DNA of 7,107 bases from Paracoccaceae bacterium (GTDB lineage: Bacteria > Pseudomonadota > Alphaproteobacteria > Rhodobacterales > Rhodobacteraceae), in contig JAPOSK010000066.1 in NCBI GenBank assembly GCA_026709725.1, positions 1-7,107 on the forward strand, written 5' to 3'. The notes beneath the pieces are model-generated. The model was not told the origin of the DNA. It made no database searches and saw only the letters and a list, made by a program, of their open reading frames with translations. Positions 1 to 5,951 of the stretch are shown here, in pieces. The position numbers and the translations under genes are program-made. The number at the start of each line of letters is the position of its first letter. The first letter of the stretch is position 1.

Positions 1-17
1 AGGCGTCTGGGCTCCGC

Positions 18-45
18 AGTGGTTTGAATTTCAAACTGAGCCACT
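18..45. repeat. Short inverted repeat near left edge
   Basis: GTTTGAA at 22-28 and TTCAAAC at 30-36 form a perfect 7-bp inverted repeat around one central base. Outer AGTGG (18-22) and CCACT (41-45) could extend it as a bulged stem. There is no U-tract after it, so it is not a convincing intrinsic terminator. The wording resembles motifs near the ends of some IS21-type elements, but this is from memory and weak. The rest of 46-164 holds no recognisable gene. Confidence 0.4.
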
Positions 46-164
46 ACCCAAATTTAACACCCGCCCGGTCATCAGGTGGCGTGGAACGGATACTTCAGGC
101 TGACTGCGTGCCACAGACGATCAAGAGATCGATTCGTCAGGGCGACCGGAGAGTCTCCTGCCGC

Positions 165-566
165 TTCTGGCAGGGCCAACGGAACCGCAGGCACGGGCGT
201 TCACGCTTCTGGAGATTAACGGGTCTCCGCCCGGTCCTCCACCGGACGGAGACCCGGATCCGGCCCCTGCCCCCTCTGCATGCCGGCCTCCTCTGCCCTC
301 CGTCCGGCCCATGCGCCCGCCCCGCAAACCCCTCCTCCGGATGATGCGAAGGGGAGCAGGCCCGGGATGACCGCCCCTCCGTCGTCGCCCGGCCGCGCAA
401 TCAGGGAGCGGATGGCACGCCGGTGCACGGTTTCCGGATCCTGCTGGATGATCTTGGCACCATCACCCGCAAGACCGTCGAGTCCTGTCTCGAAAACACG
501 CAAGCCTTCCGGATGATCACACGACCGACACCCTTGCAGGAACGAGCCCTCGATTGGCTGGGGATC
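165..566 (+). pseudogene. Degraded IS1634/IS4-like transposase, C-terminal relic
   Basis: This is the broken remains of the C-terminal part of a DDE transposase. Similarity appears in successive pieces that change frame: RAFTLLE near 194 (cf. the family's ERAFR-x-LK), RPVLHRTETRIR at 228-263 (cf. RPVHHRxxxRIRAH), LCMPA near 274 (cf. LCMLAYYVEWH) and MRPPRKPLL near 311. The longest piece is the open stretch from 345 with PVHGFRILLDDLGTITRKTV (420-479) and FRMITRPTPLQERALDWLGI (507-566), which resembles the family's C-terminal end. At least four frame changes and a stop at 342-344 rule out a functional protein. No N-terminal half or clear element ends are seen, so the start and end are approximate. 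Family assignment rests on remembered consensus, so IS1634 versus a related IS4-group family is uncertain. The stretch 567-657, up to the end of the ATPase gene, shows nothing recognisable. Confidence 0.55.
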
Positions 567-657
567 CGGCGCAAGCAGTCCGGGTCGATCCCCTTCCGGA
601 AAAATCGGACCTGTTCAGGATCGGTGGCGTGCGCTGATCGGGCTCTGGAGGTTCGGG

Positions 658-1806
658 CTAAATCACATCGCCGTCATGCAGCAGGCGCAGGAAATCACCG
701 TATGGAAGTATGTCAATGCCATCTATGCGGCGATGATCCTGCTCAGCACTCACAATATAAGCGGAACGTGGAGAAAATTCACCAATGAAGGCCCGCATCC
801 CCCGCAAATCACGATGACGGACACGGGTCTTGACTTCGACCGCAACTTCACCATCGCCGAGTATGAAATCGACCTCGAGTCCCGACTTGGTGCGCCAGAA
901 CCGGATCGAATGATCCTGTTCACGGTAACCGCGGGCGGCAATGAGCTCAAGTAAAATGAAATGTTCAAAGGCGCGACCGAATTCAGCCCCGGTCTGATGA
1001 TCAAGGGAACTGCCGCATATCTGGCACGCCACGCCTGTATCAAAGAGGTAGAACTTGGGAGTCGAGGTAATGCTTTGGCGACCGCTTTTTCGGTGAAAGG
1101 GCTGGATTCGATACCCGACAAGGCTGTCCTCCAGGATATCAAAATAGGTCTTGACCGTTTTTGCATCGACAGCACAGTCACGGCTGATCGAAGCATAGTT
1201 GAGCAGCTCTCCATGACAGAATCGTAAACTCTCGAAAAAACGAACAAAGGCCGACGCATTGCGGGTGGCGGCCTCATTGACAATCTCTTCCGTGAGATAG
1301 TCACGCACATAGGCTGCGAGCGAGCGCCTGTAATGCGGTTGGTCGTAGATTGATGGGAGCATCCCCCGATTGAGTGCTTGCAGCAAGTCAAATTCCGGTA
1401 TCTCACGCCAGCTCAACGGGAACAAATCAAAACGCCAGGCCCGACCACCGAGCAGATTGACCCGGGCCCGTCGCAATCGCCGTGTACTTGAACCGCAAAG
1501 GATGAATGACAGACCCCGACTCTCGATGAGGCGATGCACCTCATCAAGCAATGACGGAACCTTTTGAATTTCATCAATAATGATTGGTCGTCCCAGAATC
1601 CCGGGAGACATCCGGGCAAGTCTTTCTCCAAGCCGTGCGGGCCGTGCACCCAGCGACAGGGCATCATCCGAGTTGAGGAGATCCAAATGGAAGCTTTCCG
1701 GGAATTTTTGTCGCAGTAATGTCGATTTACCGGTTTGCCGTGCACCCCAAAGAAATGCAGACTGACCACGCGGTAGATCCATAATCAATTGTCGTTGATA
1801 ACTCAT
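658..1806 (-). CDS. DUF4143-type AAA ATPase
   Basis: This is an intact 382-residue P-loop ATPase of the widespread family with an N-terminal AAA_14-type domain and a C-terminal DUF4143 domain. The family has no settled role and is common in mobile and accessory regions. Counted from the chosen start, Walker A is GARQTGKST (21-29), Walker B is IIIDEIQ (75-81), a sensor-like ILCGSSTRR lies at 102-110, FYLFDTGV at 252-259, and GLEVDFIL with VAVEVK at 309-326. That last segment (D313, E324, K326) resembles a PD-(D/E)XK nuclease core, a known property of DUF4143. The reading frame also offers TTG at 1836 and ATG at 1815. I prefer ATG at 1806 because GGGGGA sits about 9 bases upstream and the homology seems to begin at MSYQ. 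An IS5-type element begins only about 68 bp upstream and may have separated the gene from its promoter. Composition is GC-rich, unlike the operon to the right. Confidence 0.9.
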   Translation of the reverse strand: MSYQRQLIMDLPRGQSAFLWGARQTGKSTLLRQKFPESFHLDLLNSDDALSLGARPARLGERLARMSPGILGRPIIIDEIQKVPSLLDEVHRLIESRGLSFILCGSSTRRLRRARVNLLGGRAWRFDLFPLSWREIPEFDLLQALNRGMLPSIYDQPHYRRSLAAYVRDYLTEEIVNEAATRNASAFVRFFESLRFCHGELLNYASISRDCAVDAKTVKTYFDILEDSLVGYRIQPFHRKSGRQSITSTPKFYLFDTGVACQICGSSLDHQTGAEFGRAFEHFILLELIAARGYREQDHSIRFWRTKSGLEVDFILGDGEVAVEVKTRVRHRDLRGMRAFIGEFSPRSAYIVSAEQDHRRIDGIDILPYGDFLRLLHDGDVI

Positions 1807-1871
1807 CGGGATCATTCCCCCGAATAGTTCTACCAATCTGGATTGTATTCCTGATTAGTATGGCAGACAAT

Positions 1872-1887
1872 TAGGGCCTGTTGACAC
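1872..1887 (+). repeat. IS5-type left terminal inverted repeat
   Basis: TAGGGCCTGTTGACAC is the exact reverse complement of 2803-2818. The first two bases (TA) are probably the target duplication. Confidence 0.9.
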
Positions 1888-2816
1888 CCACCGCCCCGCA
1901 ATCACGCCAGCCACCCGATCAATGAAGGCCGGGACGCTCACCACCGTCCCGCCTGCCCGTGTCGCAATCCCCCGGAACTCCTTGCGTTTCGCGAAGACGT
2001 TCCCGATCTGGTGCCGCCGGCCCTCCGGATCCCGGTCAGGCTCCCCATCACGGTCCGTCTCTTCCGGGCCGGAATGACGGCCCTGATTCCCCGTGCCTCG
2101 AGATCGGCAAGCAGACTGTCCACCTCTGCGGCCCTGCCCTCAATGAGGGCCCCGCAGTCGAGATCGGCAAGCACCGCATCCGCTCCCCATCCAGTGGGCC
2201 GGGTAGGGTCATGGGCCCCACCGGGGAGGATGGTGAAGCGGACGAGAGAGCCGAGGGCATCCGTCACCGCCACGATCCTGGGGGTCAGACCGCCCCGGGA
2301 GCGGCCGATGGCCTGGCACCCCCCATCCCCTTGATCCCTATTGGGCGCCGGCGGCCTTGGCATGGGCCGGAGGGTGGTGCCACAGGTACAGACGTCTTCG
2401 AGATCGAACGCCGCCGACAGGGCATTGAACAGACGCTCGAACACACCGTTCCTGGCCCAGCGCCGGAAGCGCTGGAAGACCGGGTTCCCCTTCAGTGGGT
2501 CAGGGTGCCGGGCCGAAATGCGGGGGCAGGTCGCGCCAGGGGGCGCCCGTGCGCCCGGGAGATCAGGGGAGAGGCCAGAGGATGGCCTCGAGAAAGAGAC
2601 GGTTGTCCCTGGCGGTGCCGCCGGGGTCGCCGGCCTTGCCGGGACAGAGGGGCGCGATCCTGGCCCCCATGTGATCGGTGAGGATGGTTCTGTCGGAATT
2701 CATGGCCCGGATTCATGGGTCTGCTCCTGCCGGATGATGCCGCCATTTTTGGCGTGCTGTTGGGGTCTGGAATAGCACTGGAATCGGGATCGATCAGGGG
2801 GAGTGTCAACAGGCCC
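1874..2816 (-). mobile_element. IS5-family insertion element, non-autonomous
   Basis: The element is 943 bp, bounded by GGGCCTGTTGACAC at 1874-1887 and its exact reverse complement at 2803-2816, and flanked on each side by TA (1872-1873 and 2817-2818). The TA fits a 2-bp target duplication, as in the IS427/IS1031-like branch of the IS5 family. If counted within the repeat it gives 16-bp ends. The only gene inside is a wrecked transposase read on the - strand. The ends are perfect while the gene is ruined, so the copy could be moved only in trans. It lies between the ATPase gene and the GIY-YIG operon and is much more GC-rich than the operon. Confidence 0.88.
1876..2703 (-). pseudogene. IS5-family transposase, inactivated
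   Basis: The gene starts at ATG 2703 with MNSDRTILTDHMGARIAPL, the standard IS5-family N-terminus, and reads 46 codons to a TGA at 2563-2565. The same frame continues with GAPWRDLPPHFG and stops again at 2500-2502. After a frame change comes NPVFQRFRRWARNGVFERLF, then QAIGRSRGGLTPRIVAVTDA and ARGIRAVIPARK (open to about 2020). After another frame change come NVFAKRKEFRGIATR and a C-terminus that runs into the left end of the element. Against the family pattern, the first catalytic Asp (xDGT) is Cys (CGT), the second Asp (DKAYD) aligns to Glu in GRAAEVD, and the final Glu (ENxFxK) is Gly (GNVFAK). The enzyme is therefore dead in both frame and chemistry. The end point is approximate. Confidence 0.88.
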
Positions 2817-2818
2817 TA
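2803..2818 (-). repeat. IS5-type right terminal inverted repeat
   Basis: GTGTCAACAGGCCCTA mirrors 1872-1887 with no mismatch. The transposase reading direction starts from this end. The final TA is probably the target duplication. Confidence 0.9.
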
Positions 2819-2835
2819 GTCCAGCAGATGAGGAA

Positions 2836-2864
2836 TTCAAGGATGCTGTTGTTTATTTGATAAT
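2836..2864 (+). promoter_or_regulatory. Possible sigma70 promoter of the three-gene operon
   Basis: GATAAT at 2859-2864 matches the -10 consensus at five of six bases. TTCAAG at 2836-2841, 17 bp upstream, is only a weak -35 (three of six). Transcription would start near 2871, leaving about 43 bases before the ATG at 2914. This lies just outside the right end of the IS5-type element and is the best candidate in the 95-bp gap. It is a prediction by eye. Confidence 0.3.
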
Positions 2865-2913
2865 AGCATAGAACAAAGAGCCATGGCTGCTTGACACAGC
2901 TGACGCTTGTATT

Positions 2914-3285
2914 ATGCGAGAGCCCCAGATCGAATTTATAAGGGGCAAATTGTTGGTATTGCTTTGGCGGGAAAAACGGCTCTCCGGATCAAGCACGACA
3001 GTTCCAGAATCGTCCGGCGTCTACGCTATAGGCCATCTCAAAAAGTGCCATGGTCTTGAGATATATCGCGAGTACGTCTATATTGGAGAGACGAAAAATC
3101 TGAAGCGACGGCTTGGTGAACACCTGCCCACGACGGAACAAAATGCGGGACTTAGAGCCCATATTCAAAGTAACTATGAAACAATGATATGTTGGTATGT
3201 TCCGGTAGATGTGGACCAAGCTAGAAGCATCCAAGACGAACTAATCCGGCTAATCCAGCCAAGATTCAACACAGTCGGAATTTAG
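2914..3285 (+). CDS. Small GIY-YIG nuclease-domain protein
   Basis: This 123-residue protein consists almost entirely of one GIY-YIG endonuclease domain. The GIY-like strand is GVYAI (35-39) and the YIG strand is YVYIG (54-58). The catalytic Arg lies in NLKRRLGEHL (62-71), the metal-binding Glu in QDELIRL (E109), and the typical final Asn in PRFN (N119). All core residues are present, so it should cut or nick DNA. No separate DNA-binding domain is seen, so specificity may come from a partner. It is the first gene of an operon; the next begins 19 bp later behind a good ribosome binding site. There is no clear Shine-Dalgarno sequence before its own ATG. The frame is open back to 2872, but no better start than 2914 was found (only a CTG at 2887). 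The target is unknown; a partner role for the DGQHR protein is inferred from linkage. Confidence 0.85.
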   Translation: MREPQIEFIRGKLLVLLWREKRLSGSSTTVPESSGVYAIGHLKKCHGLEIYREYVYIGETKNLKRRLGEHLPTTEQNAGLRAHIQSNYETMICWYVPVDVDQARSIQDELIRLIQPRFNTVGI

Positions 3286-3293
3286 AGATTCTT

Positions 3294-3298
3294 AGGAG
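3294..3298 (+). promoter_or_regulatory. Ribosome binding site of the DGQHR gene
   Basis: AGGAG lies six bases before ATG 3305, within the 19-bp gap after the GIY-YIG stop. It is the strongest Shine-Dalgarno sequence in the operon and fixes the start. Confidence 0.75.
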
Positions 3299-3304
3299 AG
3301 GTGG

Positions 3305-4960
3305 ATGTCAAACGATATGGAAGATATTCGTGAGCTTGACTATGAGTTGCAAGATATTGAAGATCACGAGAGAAGGAAAAAGCAGGTGCTTGCACGCCTG
3401 CTCGACGGTTTACAAAACAAGGGGAACCATCATCTGGCCATTCAGGTCAATATGGGCGAAGTCCAATCCTACTTAACCTCGGTTAGTCTCAGTTGGGTGG
3501 CTGAAATGGTTGGGTTCGCCAGCGACCTTCCCAGTTTTCGTAGAGACGAAGAAGATTCTGCCGTTCCTAAAGCTTATTCTGATGATCTGGAATTAAGGCA
3601 ACAGCGCACCCCGGATTGGACCCGCCAACGTGATATTGCGACCTATTTAGCAAGTCGTCGGCATCATAAGTTTCCTGCGCTTCTATTGGTTGGCTATCAG
3701 ACTTGGGTATATGACGATAGGAGCGAGAAATGGGGAGAGGATCGCCGTGCAATGTCAGATAGCCTAAACATTATGAGTCTAGATTCAACCGGCATGTGCT
3801 GGGAATTGGACGATACGAATACTAACTTCTACGCTCTGGATGGACAGCACAGGCTCATGGCGATTCTGGGCTTACGCGAACTCATCCAGAGTGGTCATCT
3901 GCCAGCTCGCGACAAGAAGGGTAATTTGAAATCCGCTGGCGGACTTTCGCGTGATGAAATTATTCGGCAAACCAATGAAGACAAAGTCGAAGCCCACGAG
4001 CGACTTCAATGTCTTATGAGGGAGCGAATTGGTGTTGAGATAATCCCTGCGATACGCAGGGGAGAAAGTGAACAAGAAGGACGCTTACGGCTCCGGCAGA
4101 TGTTTGTAGATGTAAACGAACATGCCAAACATCTTACCAAGAGCGAACTGAGTCAGCTCGACGAATCAAATGGATACCGCGTCGTTGCCCGTAGACTACT
4201 TGCTAAACACAGCCTATTGGGTACCCCGCCGGGTACCCCGCCTCTGCCAGATGGCAGAAACAAGGTTGAAATCAAAAACATACAACTGAACGATAGTTCG
4301 GACTGCTACACGACCTTGAGCACCATAGTAGAGATCGTGCGTGCTTACCTAAAGGAAAACACAAGCTTGGACGCTCGTGACAAGTATGCTGCTTGGGACA
4401 ATCTGATTGTCAAAAAAGTCTCAATACGACCCGAGGACTCCGAACTAAATGAAGCTACTAGGGATATGATAGAATACTTTAATCTGTTGGCAGATATCCC
4501 CTCCCATCGGGCGTTTATCCAAGGCAAACCTGCTGGCGAAATTAGGCGACCAGATCCAGGTGATGACAATATTCTCTTTCGCCCACTGGTCCAAGAAGAG
4601 CTTGCCCGCGCTGTAGGCATTCTTGCTGCTAGAGGTTTTTCTCCAAGGAATGTCTTGAAGACGCTCGCCGCAAAGGAGAGCGAAGGTCATTTAAAACTTA
4701 CGGATCGGAAGGGACCTTGGTTTGGGGTATTGTGCGATGTTGAAGAAAAGATGCGGCGGCATAAGAAAAACAAAGATATTTGTTGTCGTCTGCTGGTGTT
4801 TCTCCTTGGTGGAGGGGCGGAGGATGATATCGAACGTGAGCAACTTCGAGAGGATTTTGCGAAGCAGAGAATCATTGATCTTGAGAAGGGGACTGCAATT
4901 AACCATGATGGGGAGACTGTGAAGATAGATCAGGTTCAGCTACCCAATCCTTGGCGATGA
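3305..4960 (+). CDS. DGQHR-domain protein (DndB/ParB-like)
   Basis: This 551-residue protein carries the DGQHR motif (179-183, in NFYALDGQHRLMAILGL) that defines the DGQHR family, which includes the phosphorothioation regulator DndB and has a ParB/sulfiredoxin-like core. Further family marks are QRTPDWTRQRDIATYL (100-115), FPALLLVG (123-130) and FVDVNEHAKHLTKSEL (267-282). The first 35 residues are charged and probably helical. It is much longer than classical DndB (about 350-400 residues), the extra length being mainly the C-terminal part after about 300, where I recognise no domain. It starts at ATG 3305 behind AGGAG (3294-3298) at 6-base spacing. It lies 19 bp after the GIY-YIG gene and its stop overlaps the next start. 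A 12-bp tandem repeat encodes GTPPGTPP (307-313). DNA binding or sensing is inferred from the family; I do not assign dndB itself because size and neighbours differ. Confidence 0.88.
   Translation: MSNDMEDIRELDYELQDIEDHERRKKQVLARLLDGLQNKGNHHLAIQVNMGEVQSYLTSVSLSWVAEMVGFASDLPSFRRDEEDSAVPKAYSDDLELRQQRTPDWTRQRDIATYLASRRHHKFPALLLVGYQTWVYDDRSEKWGEDRRAMSDSLNIMSLDSTGMCWELDDTNTNFYALDGQHRLMAILGLRELIQSGHLPARDKKGNLKSAGGLSRDEIIRQTNEDKVEAHERLQCLMRERIGVEIIPAIRRGESEQEGRLRLRQMFVDVNEHAKHLTKSELSQLDESNGYRVVARRLLAKHSLLGTPPGTPPLPDGRNKVEIKNIQLNDSSDCYTTLSTIVEIVRAYLKENTSLDARDKYAAWDNLIVKKVSIRPEDSELNEATRDMIEYFNLLADIPSHRAFIQGKPAGEIRRPDPGDDNILFRPLVQEELARAVGILAARGFSPRNVLKTLAAKESEGHLKLTDRKGPWFGVLCDVEEKMRRHKKNKDICCRLLVFLLGGGAEDDIEREQLREDFAKQRIIDLEKGTAINHDGETVKIDQVQLPNPWR
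4219..4242 (+). repeat. 12-bp perfect tandem repeat within the DGQHR gene
   Basis: GGGTACCCCGCC occurs twice in a row (4219-4230 and 4231-4242). It keeps the frame and encodes GTPPGTPP, a proline-rich turn at residues 307-313. It probably marks a flexible linker between the DGQHR core and the C-terminal region and could gain or lose units by slippage. Confidence 0.9.
4957..4960 (+). promoter_or_regulatory. ATGA start/stop overlap (translational coupling)
   Basis: The TGA of the DGQHR gene (4958-4960) overlaps the ATG of the RelA/SpoT gene (4957-4959). No purine-rich ribosome binding site lies just upstream, so the second protein is probably made by reinitiation and in a fixed ratio to the first. 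Confidence 0.75.
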
Positions 4961-5907
4961 TCGCGAATCAGATTCAATCAAGGTGCCAGCCGCCGGACAT
5001 AGATAGCGCAGCATATCCTTCCCTGGGTGCAATAGACAGGATAGGTGCTACATTTTGCCAATCGCCGGACAACCCCAGATGCGTGAAAGAAATTCAAGAC
5101 TATCGGTCATTCCGAATGCGTTGCCTTGCTACAACCTTGGGCATTGTTTATGAGTGCAAACCGCCACCAAATGTTATTGTCAGCGTCCGGCTAAAGCGTT
5201 TGGACAGTATTCGCCGGAAGCTGAATCGGGCCAGTGCAAACTTTAAACTGGGCGGACTCGACGACGTCATCGGTGTCCGTGTCATCTGCCAGAGCTTGTT
5301 GGATGTTCGGGACTTCAGTTCACGCATTGAGAAGATACCCCAATCTCGCTTGAAAGATTATGTCGATAACCCAGCAGTAACTGGATATCGTGGAGTGCAT
5401 GGTATTTTGGCTTTTCCTCAGCCTGCGGGCGCAGGAATTGAGCTTCGTGCACGCTTTGAGGTCCAGGTCCGTACCTATTATCAGCATCGATGGGCTGTGT
5501 GGTCGGAGTCGCACGGTGAAGCGGTGAAGGTTGGAGCAGGCAATAGTGATGAGCACAGGCGCCTGTTTCAAATTTCGGAGAGAATCGCACAATGGGAAAT
5601 AGACAATCCTGATGTGATTCAGACCAATCTTCCACAAAGTGTCGGGGCGCGTTCGATTGCTGTGTGCTGGAAGCCGGAGCATGGTCCTGCGAGGCTCGAT
5701 TTTTTTGATGAGGATGTGAAAGCAGCCATAGATTGGCTGCAATACTTAGAGGAAAAGCACACCGAACGGAGGAGGGAAGCGTTGTTATTAGTAGGACTTG
5801 CCGAGCATTCTGAGAGGAAGAGTTTGATACAATTGACGCATCCTCTCTATACTGGTGTTCGTGTCATTGATCCAAACTACTGGATGCCTGATAGAACGCC
5901 TGATTAG
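4957..5907 (+). CDS. RelA/SpoT-domain (p)ppGpp synthetase-like protein
   Basis: This 316-residue protein has a RelA/SpoT nucleotidyl (pyrophosphokinase) domain but no HD hydrolase, TGS or ACT domain. Synthetase motifs in order are VRLKRLDSIRRKL (77-89, ATP-side basic motif), LDDVIGVRVIC (101-111, metal-binding Asp), GYRGVH (143-148, with the guanosine-stacking Tyr) and FEVQVRTYYQHRWA (167-180, with the ExQxRT Glu). All key residues are present, so it is probably active in transferring pyrophosphate to a nucleotide or to RNA. The C-terminal part (about 200-316), with HPLYTGVRVIDP near 296-307, appears to belong to a COG2357-like subfamily. The ATG at 4957 overlaps the preceding TGA as ATGA and has no Shine-Dalgarno of its own, which points to translational coupling with the DGQHR protein; TTG at 4951 is a less likely start. 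With no hydrolase partner it could be toxic if unleashed. An alarmone-based abortive infection role is inference. Confidence 0.88.
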   Translation: MIANQIQSRCQPPDIDSAAYPSLGAIDRIGATFCQSPDNPRCVKEIQDYRSFRMRCLATTLGIVYECKPPPNVIVSVRLKRLDSIRRKLNRASANFKLGGLDDVIGVRVICQSLLDVRDFSSRIEKIPQSRLKDYVDNPAVTGYRGVHGILAFPQPAGAGIELRARFEVQVRTYYQHRWAVWSESHGEAVKVGAGNSDEHRRLFQISERIAQWEIDNPDVIQTNLPQSVGARSIAVCWKPEHGPARLDFFDEDVKAAIDWLQYLEEKHTERRREALLLVGLAEHSERKSLIQLTHPLYTGVRVIDPNYWMPDRTPD

Positions 5908-5951
5908 GTGGGGGTAACCTCTTCAAAAGATAAAATGATCAGCCATTCGAA

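Noticed and set aside
676..1406. Open frames overlapping the ATPase gene in other frames
   Set aside because: Shadows of the intact ATPase gene, which has clear Walker motifs and a DUF4143 domain.
1959..2775. Long + strand open frames across the IS5-type element
   Set aside because: They are antisense to the transposase relic, show no domain, and are expected in GC-rich sequence.
2891..2896. Perfect -35 hexamer TTGACA before the GIY-YIG gene
   Set aside because: No -10 lies at 16-18 bp: TATTAT at 2910-2915 is only 13 bp away and overlaps the ATG at 2914, so a transcript from it would lack the start codon.
3305..4960. Calling the DGQHR gene dndB
   Set aside because: It shares the motif but is far longer than DndB and sits with GIY-YIG and RelA/SpoT genes rather than dndC; the symbol would over-claim.
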